From Panax quinquefolius (taxonomy: Eukaryota; Streptophyta; Magnoliopsida; Apiales; Araliaceae), in the NCBI GenBank assembly GCA_020205615.1, contig CM035163.1:42108189-42172188 (forward strand): 64,000 bases of DNA. The letters are read 5' to 3'. The notes under the pieces were generated by a model that saw only the letters and a program-made list of their open reading frames with translations, made no database searches and had not been told where the DNA came from. The number at the start of each line of letters is the position of its first letter. Position 1 is the stretch's first letter. Below, piece by piece: positions 9,945 through 21,790 of the stretch. The translations under genes were made by a program, and so were the position numbers.

Positions 9945-11110
9945 TACACTATCCCTGACTCCACCATCCACCATTTCCTATAAAACCTGCTTGAACCAAC
10001 TAATTACATGTGGGTGTGTCAAATCCAACATTCCCACATTGAAGGCTGTGTTGGGAACCATGTATATTTTTCCATTCTTGTCTCTCACTAAGATGTCTAA
10101 CTTTTTTGCCTCCTCAAAGAGGTTTCTCCTTATGTTTGTCTTTTTATCCATCTGTTGTTACAAGTAAGAGCTTCAAAACATACTCGCATATTCTAATTCT
10201 ATCATTTTTTTCAAAAATAACATCACATGTATCATGTTGTATAGTTTTAATAATTGCTCCTAAAATTGTTCTAGAGATTTACCGAGTCGAACAAGGGTTC
10301 ATAGATATGTCATCACTTTAATCACGAGCACACAGAGGCCTTTAGTTAGTTTCTACCATCCTCTATACCTTGTAGTATCCACTTCCCAATTCTACCAAAA
10401 TTGGGATCCGATCACAGTCTCCCTTTGGCCTACCCAGTCCTGCACAACAATACAATCGTAGTTTTATGCTTTATTTTCCCAAAATGTTCCCATAAGAATG
10501 AAATTCATTTGATTGATACATGCACCTATCGATTTGATATAGATTTAAAATATTTTATTGAATCATCTGATGAAGATTCTACTTGTCCCTGAATTAAATT
10601 CTTATAGAATCGGAAAAGAGAAGGAGAATGGAAGATTAGGATACAGAGGCAGAAGTTCTCATCTTTGTTGAAAGTTCAAATCCTAATTATGAAAAGGATA
10701 TGTTTTTTTATTATTATTAAAAAAACTACTACTAATCAAATATAAAACTCAAATCCTAACACTTGTAAAGTTTGAGAAAATCAGATGCTAATAACGTCGA
10801 TGAAGTTATTAGAATTTCTAAATGTTTGTCATGAGGGAAAACATTTCCATTGGAAGTACTTTTTGTATGATTCTCTATAACAAAATTTACTCGCAACCAA
10901 AATGTCAAACAGGGGACATCATATGTTTTCAGTTCATCACAAACACTACAGCATACATTATCTCGTACTACCTTGCATTCCCACCACAAAGACTGAAATT
11001 TTCCAACTAGGAAGCTCTAGAGGTCTCCCAATAGTTTCTGTAAAGCATTCAATGAGCTAAGAAGTTGAATTCCCATGAAATATTCTACCTTCAACTGAAT
11101 CTCCATGTAT
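9945..11110 (-). pseudogene. Captured GH31 sulfoquinovosidase-like alpha-glucosidase, three exons in order
   Basis: Three exons in the right order on the minus strand. Exon 1 (11110-10891) follows acceptor TTGGCAG and reads IHGDSVEGRIFHGNS, LIECFTETIGRPLELPSW, VVGMQG, TYDVPCLTFWL, ending at donor GTAAAT. Exon 2 (10439-10283) follows TTGTGCAG and reads DWVGQRETVIGSQFW, NWEV, IKVMTY, NPC, ending at donor GTAAAT. Exon 3 (10151 to about 9945) follows ACAACAG and reads RRNLFEEAKKLDILVRDKNG, YMVPNTAF, VGMLDLTHP, SWFKQ. These match the N-terminal to early catalytic part of plant GH31 enzymes related to bacterial YihQ. The catalytic Asp block that should follow is missing. TAG codons replace Trp in GSQFW-stop-NWEV and Gln in VL-stop-EMV, and exon 2 has a small frame slip at TYL/NPC. 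Non-functional. Confidence 0.75.
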
Positions 11111-11405
11111 CTGCCAACATGCCATAATTCTAGAGTCCGAGATTAGTTTGTAATACGAGTAAATCCCAAATCTGTTCTGCAAGTACTAAAGAGATTATTA
11201 TTTCATTTTAATGTACTTTCTCCGGAGATGAACGTCCCCCTATTCATGAGAAAAAAAATCTTATTTAGCTTTTCGTTAAGTTGAAATTGTTAAAAAAAAA
11301 TTAAAAAAATCACAAAATAATGATAATAGAATACTTTTATATGGTTATTATTTCCCCCTCAAATTTGTAATACTATTAGTTCCTGTAAACAATGGCCTCA
11401 GTTAT

Positions 11406-14078
11406 GTGACGCCCCCAAAATAGGTATACAACACCCATTCTGAGTCGCCAAAATACATGGTACAGAAAGAAAACTACAACTTCATTATTACAATTGTCGT
11501 GCAAAATACGACAACACATACTGTGAGTTTAAATACAAATATTGTCTTCTAGACAATATCCACACTCAAATAAGTCCTCATTACATTTATTAATACAATA
11601 TTTTACAAAATAGTGAGGACTACTAAAACAACTATCTTGATTCATCACTCCGTACCCCGGCTAGTCCTTGCTAAATTCTCACCTCCTGAGAAGAAAAATG
11701 GAACAACAAGGAAAAGGGTGAGCTCAACTAGCCCAGTAAAGAATATTATGACTAAGATAATATACAACAAATTATCATTAGTCATCAACAAGGAAAAATC
11801 TGATATAATATAATAGACAAAAAGTTTTAGATCAACAAATACAGCGGAAACAACAATCCATTAGAAGAGTCACGTAGAGAATGAGTTCTACTATCTTCTA
11901 AGATTTAAAAGTCCATCATCAATATTTTATCCCTGTAACAACAATCAATATATCTTGAATCAAATATTCATCTTTGCACTACAGGCCAAAGATATTCATT
12001 TGTATCACCAGCCGGTCATGTTCATCTCAACACTTGTTCATCATTGCACTATGGGCCAAAGATATTCATCAATTAATCATTCATCTTTGCACTACAGGCC
12101 AAAGATATTCAGTAATATCATCATTTAGGACTGAGGATGATGAAAAATATCTTAAAGAAAACGAATCCAGTGAGACAAAAGGACAAATATTAGGGATTCG
12201 TATTACAGTTTATCCAAATTCAATAATACTCCATAATAACCAAATATGAAGCAGAATTCCAAAAATGAAGATCAAAACATGGATACAATCAAAGATAGTA
12301 ACCATAATAGACATTTTTGACAAAAAGGAAAAATTTCATTTTTCGGTGACTAGTGCCGTATTCGTGAATAATGTTGTATACGTGAATAATGTCGTATATG
12401 TGAATAGTAACCCCGACACAAAAAGTTCCAAATTTGATAAAAAGTTCAGACCAATATTTCGGCATAACGATATTGAAGAAAATAATATCATTCATGAAGA
12501 AAATAACATCCCTTACCTCAAAATAACAGTGCTTCTGATCGAAATATCGGATATAAAGTCGAATGAAACTTGCACTGAATAGCAACCCTCAAAGTATCTA
12601 AATACTCACAAAAATATGCTCGATAATATAGAGAGAAAGAAAACTTGTTTCTGGTGTGATTTTCAATTCTAACCTAAGCGCCTATTTATAGAAAAATGCT
12701 AGAACGCCATAGGAGACTAAAATAATAAAATAATAATATTTATTATTTTTCTTCTACATATGCAATATTAGACCAATTAGCATGTCATTCTTGAAAAATC
12801 CCAGCAGCCCACATGCATTCAACACCAACCAAAGTGGGTCCCACCGAATTAAAAATTTATTTTATTTTTCAAAACTTCAGTAATTCATAGAAAATAGCTT
12901 CTTTATAAGAAAAATAAGAATTTTATGTCCATTCTGCATGAATTTGAATTCTCTACAACTTTGTAGCTTTGAGTTTTTCCAAATTCTAAACAGAAAATAT
13001 CTAAAATCCACAAACGGACGATTTTCAACACCGTTTCAACACCTTTTAAAATTCATAACAAATCATGCGTTAATTTTCAACGGTTCAAAATTTGTGGACA
13101 CATACCCAACTCATATATGTATAACATATCGAAAAATCACAACGATCCAATGGTCGGATTAAAATTATAACTCACGTAATAGAGCTTTAAGAACACCGAT
13201 TTGATTTTTAATACCTCCAATCCGACAAAATACTGATAAAACACCTCAACATTAATTCCTTCATTTATAACCACATAAATAAACCCATCATTTATATCCA
13301 CATCAAATAAATATTTCCTTATCATATAAATTAATAATTAATTATTCACAAATAATATTACAGAATCATAATAATGATAACCAGGCAGTTCCCAGGAAAG
13401 AGGGGGTTTCCAATAAGGATTTCTCCTTACAGGCGCGTAATTAGATTATCTAACATCTCCTTGACAGAACTTTCTAGACATTGCCAATAATGTTATCTAA
13501 TAATATTATTCAAATAATATGAATTATTGATATGATAATAGAAATATCAGGCAAAGGACAATTATTGAACAACAATAATATAAAATATCAACGCAGCAAT
13601 TATTGAACCAATAAAATAAAATATTCAACAGTAATTACTGTAACAATTCTTGAGTAGTGTCTTCTTACGTAAGAATCAATAATTCAAAAATATTGTGCAA
13701 TACCACCGCGTAGTTATCGCAACAACAACGCCAGACATCAGTATTTTAACCACTAGGTATTCCAACAGTGTTAACGGTAACAATTATGCCGTTATTTATA
13801 ACAACTCATTTTTGTCGTTTTCCTTCATCCAACCGTTTTCCGTTATGGGACCCACAAATGGCTGCGTCGTCGTATAAATATTCCCCGACAGCAAGAATAT
13901 TCCACGACCAAACAAATATTCCCCGACAAAAATAAATATTTTAATAACCACTTGTTTATTTTGCAAAATTTGCACATTTCACCCATAACCAAAGTATTAT
14001 ATCAAATTACCACTTTATTAATCAAAAATAATAATTAGAGGAAATTAGATTTTATTTATAAAAAGTTGGGGTCTTACA
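11406..14078 (-). mobile_element. Element A 3' LTR
   Basis: About 2673 bp. On the plus strand it runs from TGACGCCCCCAAAATAGG to GTTGGGGTCTTACA. It includes a minus-strand TATA box (CTATAAATAGGCGC, about 12685-12695), the GTGAATAGTA motif cluster (about 12345-12410), and three leader hairpins of the CATCTTTGCACTACAGGCC type (about 11970-12110). Confidence 0.93.
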
Positions 14079-14678
14079 ACCTCCCCTGGTATTTCGAAAA
14101 GGTGAGGATACCTCATTTTCTTTTTCGACTCCAACTCCCATGTCATTTCCTCAATAACATGGTTCCTCCACAAAACTTTAACTTGTGGTATAATCTTGGT
14201 GTGTAGGACATGCTCTTTTCTATCGAAATTCTTAACAAGTACCTCCTCGTATGTTAAATCTTCAGCTATCTCGCCTGGTTCTAACTCAATAATGTGGTTC
14301 GGGTCTTTCACATATTTACGAAGCATAGATATGTGAAAAATATTATGAACACGAGACATGTTTGGAGGTAACGTGAGTCTATAGGCCACATTTCCTACTC
14401 AGTCAAGAATCTGAAATGGACCATTAAATCGTGGATTGAGCTTTCCTCTCTTCCTGAATCTTGTAACTCCCTTTCATAGAGCAACACGTAACAATACATG
14501 ATCCCCAATACCAAATTCCACATCCTTTCGATGAAGATCCGCATAACTCTTTTGTTGATCCTGAGCCGTTTGAATACGTTGTCGAATCATTTGGATCTTT
14601 TCTGTAGTCATACGTACCAATTCTGGTCCCAACAATGTTGTTTCTCCCACCTCGTCCTAGCATACTGGAGAACGACAT
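14045..14678 (-). pseudogene. Element A pol C-terminus, chromodomain-like tail
   Basis: The minus strand reads PPNMSRVHNIFHISMLRKYV, DPNHIIELEPGEIAEDLTYE, VKVLWRN and TWELE: the linker after integrase followed by the chromodomain-like module (VLWRN...EATWE) of chromovirus-type Ty3/gypsy polyproteins, which is thought to bias integration toward marked chromatin. The segment upstream (14424-14678) continues in another frame through RGKLNPRF and GPFQILD. The frame runs across the polypurine tract and closes inside the 3' LTR at 14045, so the end of pol overlaps the LTR by about 34 bp. At least one frame break separates it from the integrase core. Confidence 0.82.
14079..14087 (-). other. Element A polypurine tract
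   Basis: On the minus strand AGGGGAGGT lies immediately upstream of the 3' LTR start TGTAAGACCCC. This is the expected position of the plus-strand DNA primer used in reverse transcription. Element C has the homologous tract AGGAGGGGAGAT at about 40769-40780. Confidence 0.85.
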
Positions 14679-15364
14679 TTTCGTCCATACAACGCCTCAA
14701 ATGGAGCCTTGCCTATACTTGCTTGATAACTGTTGTTGTAGGAGAATTCCACCAACGACAAGTACTTATCCCAACTTCCTTTGAAATCAAGGACACAAAG
14801 TCTTAATAGATCTTCAAGAGTTTGAATAGTCCTCTCTGATTGTCCGTCCGTTTGAGGATGGTATGCCAAACTGAATCGTAAATCCGTTCCCATATCATTC
14901 TGCAAACTAACCCAAAATCGTGAAGTGAATCTTGGGCCACGATCCGAAACTATGGATACTGGCATGCCATGCAACCTCACAATCTCATTCACGTGCATAC
15001 TAGCAAGACGTTCAAGGGAAAAAGTTTCTCGTATAGGTAAGAAATGAGCAGACTTGGTCAATCTATCAACAATAACCCAAATCGCATCAATTCCCTGAAA
15101 AACCTTGGGAAGACCCGTAACGAAATCTATGGTAACGTGTTCCCACTTCCATTTTGGAATCTCAAGTGGTTTCAATGGACCCTTTGGCACTTGATTCTCC
15201 GCCTTTACACGTTGACATGTTAAACACCTCGAGATAAACTTCGCGATCTCTCTCTTCATATTATTCCACCAAAATGTATGTCGAAGATCATGATACATTT
15301 TGGTACTACCAGGATGGATTGCAATTAGTGTATTGTGTGCCTCCATCATGATTCTATGCTTCAA
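14657..15364 (-). pseudogene. Element A integrase core, 235 codons open
   Basis: This is the longest open retroelement frame with complete domains in the window. The zinc-binding HHCC region reads H...[17 protein letters not shown]...C..C (about residues 10-50). The DDE catalytic core follows with Asp in [10 protein letters not shown], Asp in [13 protein letters not shown] and Glu in [11 protein letters not shown], with conserved [14 protein letters not shown] sequence (here [14 protein letters not shown]). Integrase inserts the cDNA into host DNA. The frame is open from an internal Met; upstream it is separated from RNase H by stops and downstream from the tail by a frame change. The core motifs look intact, but the polyprotein as a whole is broken. 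Confidence 0.88.
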
Positions 15365-16240
15365 GTCAGAATCGTTAGGAATGCAAAGTCTGGAGTTGAC
15401 TCAAAGTATTCCTTCTTCATCGATTCTTGCTTTTGAATAAAGACCTTCTTGCACTTTCTTCTTCATACGATCACCCCAGTGTCCGTAGCTTGAGCAAATT
15501 TTAACTTTATCGATTAAAGTCGGTTCTACTCTTATATTCGCCATCATCATGTGGGTCCCTGAGTCTTTAACTCTATCTCCATCCTTTGCAAGTTATACAA
15601 AATGGGCTTCATTGCGACATTATCGCACTTCGTGACCGCATATGATCTTCTACTCAATGCGCCACCTACTACGCTCGCTTTTCGTGATGATATCAATAGT
15701 GTGATCATAATCTTTCAACAGCTCAAGCCAACGTCGTTGCCGCATGTTGAGATCTTTTTGGGTGAAGAAATATTTAAGGCTTTTATGGTCCGTATAAATC
15801 TCCACTTTCTTCCCATACAGGTAGTGTCTCTAGATTTTCAACGCGAAAATAACTACTGCCAACTCTAGATCATGAGTAGGATAATTCCTCTCATATTCTT
15901 TAAGTTGTCGCGAGGCATAGGCTATGACTTTCCCATGTTGCATGAGAACACATCCTAACCCTTTGCCTAAAGCATCGCCGTAGATAACAAATCCATCAGA
16001 ACTAGATGGTATTTGCCAGAACAGGTGCCGAAATGAGTCTCCTCTTGAGCTCTTGGAAACTCTTCTCACATTCCTCATTCCATACGAATTTTGTATCTTT
16101 TCAAGTCAACTGAGTTAACGGAGTAGCGATTCGGGAAAATCCTTCCACGAATCTTCGATAATAACCAGCTAAGCCCAGAAAGCTACGTGATTTCTACCAC
16201 CGACTTTGCTGTTCCCAACTTTGATTGCTTTAATCTTCAC
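15365..16240 (-). pseudogene. Element A RNase H and connection region
   Basis: The minus strand at 16078-15830 reads [40 protein letters not shown] and [13 protein letters not shown], the RNase H domain that follows RT in Ty3/gypsy pol. The YSDAS-type catalytic motif appears as YGDAL. Before it, LGLAGYY and RFVEGFSR (about 16120-16190) mark the RT-RNase H connection. After it (15840-15600) the [19 protein letters not shown] stretch and VADALSRR-like region continue in other frames, then KKKVQEGLYSKARIDEEGIL (about 15405-15470) leads to integrase. Several stops and shifts. Confidence 0.8.
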
Positions 16241-16760
16241 GTCAACAGATACTCCATGTTTTGACACCACGTGCCCAAGGAATGCTACTTCCTCAAGCTA
16301 GAACTCGTATTTCTTTAACTTGGCATATAGCATGTTCTCACGAAGCCTTTCAAGTATCAACTTCAAATGGTGCTCGTGATCTTCACGGCTTTTGGAATAT
16401 ATGAGGATGTCATCAATAAAGACAACAACGAACTGATCCAAATATTCCTTAAATACTCGGTTCATCATATCCATGAAGGCAGCAGGAGCATTAGTTAATC
16501 CAAAAGACATGACTAAGAATTCATAATGCCCGTACCGAGTTTTGAACGCAGTCTTCTAATATCCTCGCTTTTAATCTTCAAATTGATGATATCCGTAATG
16601 AAGATCAATCTTTGAAAAGAATTGTGCTCCTTGCAATCGGGTCAAACAGTCATCAATGCGAGGTAGCGGATACCTATTCTTGATGGTGACATGGTTAAAT
16701 TCTCTGAGTCAATACAAAATTCGCATACTCCCGCTCTTTCTTCTTTACTTAATAACACAG
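16241..16760 (-). pseudogene. Element A reverse transcriptase core
   Basis: The minus strand at 16510-16298 reads [20 protein letters not shown] then [15 protein letters not shown]. The FIDD box is the YxDD-type metal-binding active site of the Ty3/gypsy RT palm domain. Upstream, 16750-16515 reads [36 protein letters not shown] and [15 protein letters not shown], with a stop in the equivalent of RxxDIxKTAF. RT copies element RNA into DNA using the tRNA bound at 18823-18834. It is broken from the protease-side frame by a stop shortly after SPWGALCY. Confidence 0.85.
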
Positions 16761-17546
16761 AGCACCCCAAGGAGATGTACTAGGACGAATAAAACTGATG
16801 TCTAACAATTCCTGTAGTTGGACATTTAACTCCTGAAGTTCAATAGGAGTCATTCCATATGGGGTTTTAGAAATGGGTTTTGTACCCGGTTCAAGGTCAA
16901 TAAAGAATTCAACTTCTCGTTCTAGGGGTAAACCGGGAAGTTCTTCAGGAAATACGTCAGAAAATTCATTAACAGAAATATTATTCAAATCCATAACATG
17001 GGCTAAGAAAGCTTGACATCCGTTTTTCAATAAATGAATAGCTTTTTGGCTTGATATGACAGTGACTGATTTTAGTGGTTTAGTTTCTTGAATTTGTATA
17101 ACAGGTTGGTTAGGAATATGAAAACTAACAACCTTACGAAAACAATCAATTTTGGCATGGTGAATGGTTAACCAATCAATCCCTAAAATCACATCAAAAG
17201 CAAGTATCTTTAAAGAAATTAGATCAACAGGTAATGTGATGGTGCCAACTTGGATCAAACAAGATTTATAAATAGTGGATGTGACGAAAGTTTCTCCTAA
17301 CGGATTTTCAACAGATAAGTCAAAGTCCATTTTCTCCGGAGTCAAGTTTAAACGTTGAGCACAAGCAGGAGAGATAAAAGAATGGGTAGAACCGGTATCT
17401 AGTAAGGTATAAACTTCGCAAGAGTTTATGATAAGCTTACTCATGATCACCTCGTTCGAGTTCCTCGCGTTTTGGCCTGTCACGACAAACGCTCTTCTAG
17501 GAATCGCTAATTTTGACTTATCCGGGACAGCCTTTGGAGTCACCAT
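16749..17546 (-). pseudogene. Element A aspartic protease and RT N-terminus
   Basis: 265 codons open. The protease is near the N-terminus: LIINSCEVYTLLDTGSTHSF with the catalytic DTGS, then SPACAQRLNL, and later AFDVILGIDWL, the second conserved block of retropepsins. It matures the Gag-Pol polyprotein. The frame continues through NEFSDVFPEELPGLPLEREV, FFIDLEPGTKPISKTPYGM and QELLDISFIRPSTSPWGA, the start of RT. The following base change gives a stop after ALCY. Homologous proteases in C and D carry altered active sites (DIGS, DTSS), so A has the only intact one that I read fully. Confidence 0.88.
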
Positions 17547-17609
17547 CCCCGGTGAACTTGGTTTTGCTATGCAATGCCTCTCGAGCTATATGTCCTTCTT
17601 TCCACACGC

Positions 17610-18649
17610 TATAACATACCTTGATTGTTGTAAGGCGCTTGGGTGATATGACCCTCTTTCCCGCATTTATAATAATATACGACCAAAGGGTCGCTTCTCC
17701 CCCTAGAACCGCCAGTGTCGACGCTCTTCACGTTATCATTGTTGTGTCTTCTCTTCTTGAAATCTCCCCCTGACTCGCTTCTTCTATTATCATGGCTACG
17801 ATTACCACTAGAGTGGTTACCGCTTTTGTCCGTATTCTTCCCTCCCCGCTGGTTATCATTACTCTGATGGCTGCTGCCACTGGTTTGACCCTGGTTGTGG
17901 TCCCTCGGTTGCACATACTCATTATCCCGCTCTAATAATTGAGTCATGTTGACAACATCTGAATATAGAGAAAAATTATGAGAGATAAGGTATTGACAAA
18001 TTTTGGGTTTCAAACCTCTCAGAAACATCCTCGTCATGCGTTCCTCATTTTTTACCAAATGAGGTGCAAACTCGATAACTCGCGAACTTCGCCGCGTATT
18101 GGGACACCGCCATGTTGTTTCGCTCCCACCTAATAAACTCTACCTCTTACATAAGACGAATACTTTCGTGAAAGTACTTGTCATCGAATGTTTCAAACAT
18201 TTCCCAAGACATACCGAAAAGTACCGGTCAGTACGCCTTCACGATTTCCACCAAGAATCACCTCACCACTTTAACATAAAGGTGGCGAATGGAACCTTCG
18301 TTTCTCCGCATCCCAAGACATCAAATATCTTGGTAATTTTTTTGACCCACGTTTCCGCCTTGATCAGATCTGGCTTTCCCAAGAACTCAGGTGGTCCCAA
18401 CTCTTTGAACTGCTTGGTTGTGACAAACCGCGCGTTGCTATCATTTCCACCCGTATTATGTACACGAGTCTCCCTCGTCTAATTTTGCATGAATTGTAAA
18501 AAGCTTCTAAACATCCCATCATTCATCATTTGTTCGGTCGTGTTGTTTACAGGAAGAATATTGCCATCCTGTTGCACGTTCTCCTAGTTTGTGACTAAAG
18601 GTGTCTCCACAGTCTCATACACTCCATTGTTAACGTTCTCAGTTGCCAT
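17610..18649 (-). pseudogene. Element A gag
   Basis: It starts at ATG 18649-18647 (MATENVNNGV...), homologous to the gag starts in C (43282/43276) and D (51502). Two early in-frame TAG codons (KN-stop-ENVQQ at about 18585 and MQN-stop-TRE at about 18480) truncate it. The capsid-like region includes FKELGPPEFLGK and, at 18058-17800, MTRMFLRGLKPKICQYLISH and FSLYSDVVNMTQLLERDNEY. The basic nucleocapsid region ends with a CCHC-type knuckle YYKCGKEGHITQAP, in which the first and last positions are degraded. Gag forms the particle that packages element RNA. Confidence 0.85.
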
Positions 18650-18822
18650 CTTAAATACTTCCATAAAACAAGGGTTAATTAAACAAATTAACATATCACA
18701 TAATATCCATATATTATGACCGACCAACAAATAAGCTTAGATAGGACACACTAGCAAAGGGTTTACTCATCTCTCCCCTCCTAGTTTTATTCCCCGATCT
18801 CCGCCAGAGACCATATCCCTAA

Positions 18823-18834
18823 GCTCTGATACCA
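18823..18834 (-). other. Element A primer binding site (initiator tRNA-Met)
   Basis: The minus strand reads TGGTATCAGAGC two bases inside the 5' LTR end. It is complementary to the 3' end of plant initiator tRNA-Met, the usual primer for this group. It fixes the element's orientation as minus. Confidence 0.92.
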
Positions 18835-18836
18835 AC

Positions 18837-21500
18837 TGTGACGCCCCCAAAATTAGTATACAACACCCATTCCAAGTCGCCAAAATACATGGTACGGAAA
18901 GAAAACTACAACTTCATTATTACAATTGTCGTGCAAAATACGACAACACATACTGTGAGTTTAAATACAAATATTATCTTTTAGACAATATCCACACTCA
19001 AATAAGTCCTCATTACATTTATTAATACACTATTTTACAAAATAGTGATGACTACTAAAACAATTATCTTGATTCATCACTCCGTACCCCGGCTAGTCAC
19101 TGCTAAATTCTCACCTCCTGAGAAGAAAAATGGAACAACAAGGAAAAGGGTGAGCTCAACTAGCCCAGTAAAAAATATTATGACTAAGATAATTTACAAC
19201 AAATTATCATTAGTCCTCAACAAGGAAAAATCTGATAGAATATAATAGACAACAAGTTTTAGATCAACAAATACAATGGAATAAGAATCCATTGTAAGAG
19301 TCACGTAGAGAATGAGTTCTACTATCTTCTAAGATTTAAAAGTCCATCATCAATATTTTATCCTCAGTATAACAATCAATATATCTTGAATCAAATATTC
19401 ATCTTTGCACTACATGCATCAAAGATATTCATTTGTATCACCAAATTTCGTGTTCATCTCAACACTTGCTCATCATCATTACCTTACGGGCCAAAGATAT
19501 TCATCAATTAATCATTCATCTTTGCACTACGTGCCAAAGATATTCAAGAATATCATCATTTAGGACCGAGGATGATGAAAAATATCTTAAAGAAAACGAA
19601 TCCAAAGAGAGACAAAAGGACAAATATTAGGATTCAGACATACTTTTATCCAAATTCAATAATACTCCATAATAACCAAATATGAAGCAGAATTCCAAAA
19701 ATGAAGATCAAAACATGGATACAATCAAAGATAGTAACCATAATAGACATTTTGGACAAAAAAAAAATTTATTTTTCGATAAATAGTGCCGTATTCGTGA
19801 ATAGTGCCATATATGTGAATAGTAATCCCGACACAAAAAGTTACAAATTTGATAAAAAGTTCAGACCAATATTTCGGGATAACGATATTGAAGAAAATAA
19901 TATCATTCATGAAGAAAATAACATCCCTTACCTCAAAATAACAAATATTTCGATCGAAATATCTGATATAAAGTCAAGGAAACTTGACCTAATAAAGAAC
20001 CCTCAAAGTATCTAAATACTCACAAAAATATGCTCGACAATATAGAGAAAAAGAAAACTTGTTTCTGGTGTGATTTTCAATTCTAACCTAAACACCTATT
20101 TATAGGAAAATGCTAGAACGCCATAGGAGACTAAAATAATAAAATAATAATATTTATTATTTTTCTTCTACATATGCAATATTAGACCAATTAGCATGTC
20201 ATTCTTGAAAAATCCCAGCAGCCCACATGCATTCAACACCAACCAAAGTGGGTCCCACCGAATTAAAAATTCATTTTATTTTTCAAAACTTCAGTAATTC
20301 ATAGAAAATAGCTCGTTTATAAGAAAAATAAGAATTTTATGTCCATTTTGCATGAATTTGAATTCTCTGCAACTTTGTAGCTTTGAGTTTTTCCAAATTC
20401 TAAACAGAAAATATCTAAAATCCACAAACGGACGATTTTCAACATTGTTTCAACACCTTTTAAAATTCATAACAAATCATGCGTTAATTTTCAACGGTTC
20501 AAAATTTGTGGACACATACCCAACTCATATATGTATAACATATCGAAAAATCACAACGATCCAATGGTCGGATTAAAATTATAACTCACGTAATAGAGCT
20601 TTAAGAACACCGATTTGATTTTTAATACCTCCAATCCGACAAAATACTGATAAAACACCTCAACATTAATTCCTTCATTTATAACCACATAAATAAACAC
20701 ATCATTTATATCTACATCAAATAAATATTTCCTTATCATATAAATTAATAATTAATTATTCACAAATAATATTACAGAATCATAATAATGATAACCAGCA
20801 GCTTCCTCAGAAAGAGGGGTTTCAATAAGGATTTCTCCTTACAGTAGCGCCAATTATTAGATTATCTAACATCTCCTCGATGTAACTTTCTAGACATCGC
20901 CAATAATGTTATCTAATAATATTATTCAAATAATATGAATTATTGATATGATAATAGGAAATACTATGCGCAGTTGACAATTATCAACAACAATAATATA
21001 AAATATCAACGCAAAGAATTATTGAATCAATAAAATAAAATATTCAACAAAGAATTATCGTAATAATTCTTGAGTAAAGTCTTCTTACGTAAGAATCAAT
21101 AATTCAAAATATTAGGTAATACCGCGTGTTATCGCGTCAACAACGCCAGACATCGTATTTTAACCACCGTATATTCCAACAAAGGTTAATTGGTAATAAT
21201 TACGCCAATTATTTATAACAACTCATTTTTGTCGCTTTTCTTCATCCAACCGCTTTTCCGTTATGGGACCCACAAATGGTCAAGCGTCATCGAACAAATA
21301 TTCCCCGACAAAGAAGAATATTCCACGACCAAACAAATATTCCCATAACAAAAATGAATATTTTAATAACCACTTGTTTATTTTGCAAAATTTGCACATT
21401 TCACCCATAACTAAAGTATTATATCAAATTACCACTTTATTAATCAAAAATAATAATTAGAGGAAATTCGATTTTATTTATAAAAAGTTGGGGTCTTACA
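18837..21500 (-). mobile_element. Element A 5' LTR
   Basis: About 2664 bp and near-identical to 11406-14078. Differences are partly single substitutions and partly short scrambled blocks (for example around 20795-20890 and 20955-21010). It contains the minus-strand TATA box (CTATAAATAGG, about 20095-20105). It ends GTCTTACA at 21500, followed by gttat. Confidence 0.92.
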
Positions 21501-21662
21501 GTTATATTGCAATTATCAAAATAAATATTGAACTATAAATGTAATTTTTGAATCTCAAACTGCTCGGACAATTGGAAGTATATACAAATCATCATGATAT
21601 CATAGCTGCCAGAAGTAGCACATATGCATAAACACTGAAAATTCAGAAAATTGAATGCAAAC

Positions 21663-21790
21663 ATGAACAACATAATTTCCATACTGATCCTATTGTGCCA
21701 ACATGCTAACACATCCCATAATCTCATCCATCACCTTACTCTGTGTTTTTGTGTCCTCGCAGTGCTCAAGTACCCTCTATTGCGAGAAAG
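21663..21790 (-). pseudogene. Captured Pumilio (PUF) exon fragment A
   Basis: The minus strand reads RVLEHCEDTKTQSKVMDEIM, GCVSMLAQ, then after an extra TAG DQYGNYVV, followed by a GT donor at 21662-21661. Plant Pumilio proteins have RVLEHCxDxxTQxxIMDEI and LAQDQYGNYVVQ in the central PUF repeats, directly before the HVLEHGKPHE block that is found at 9686-9785. The two fragments are therefore consecutive exons of one PUF gene, now separated by element A and by the GH31 exons. TAG triplets precede RVLE and DQYG. Non-functional. Confidence 0.72.

Larger units (their letters stand above)
11406..21500 (-). mobile_element. Element A: Ty3/gypsy chromovirus-like (Tekay/Del-like) retrotransposon, two LTRs, about 10.1 kb
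   Basis: On the minus strand it has a 5' LTR (18837-21500), primer binding site, gag, protease, reverse transcriptase, RNase H, integrase, chromodomain-like tail, polypurine tract and 3' LTR (11406-14078). In element orientation the LTRs begin TGTAAGACCCC and end GGGGGCGTCACA. Flanking gttat (11401-11405 and 21501-21505) is the likely TSD if the terminal T of the 3' LTR has been absorbed. Sampled LTR regions differ by about 3 percent, so insertion is fairly recent. It sits inside the CACTA transposon, between two captured Pumilio exons. Several stops and shifts break gag and pol. It is the most complete Ty3/gypsy copy in the window and the only one with an integrase core. Confidence 0.93.

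Noticed and set aside
12265..13325. Paired open frames repeated at 19701-20739
   Set aside because: Same LTR sequence in both copies of element A's LTR. Non-coding.
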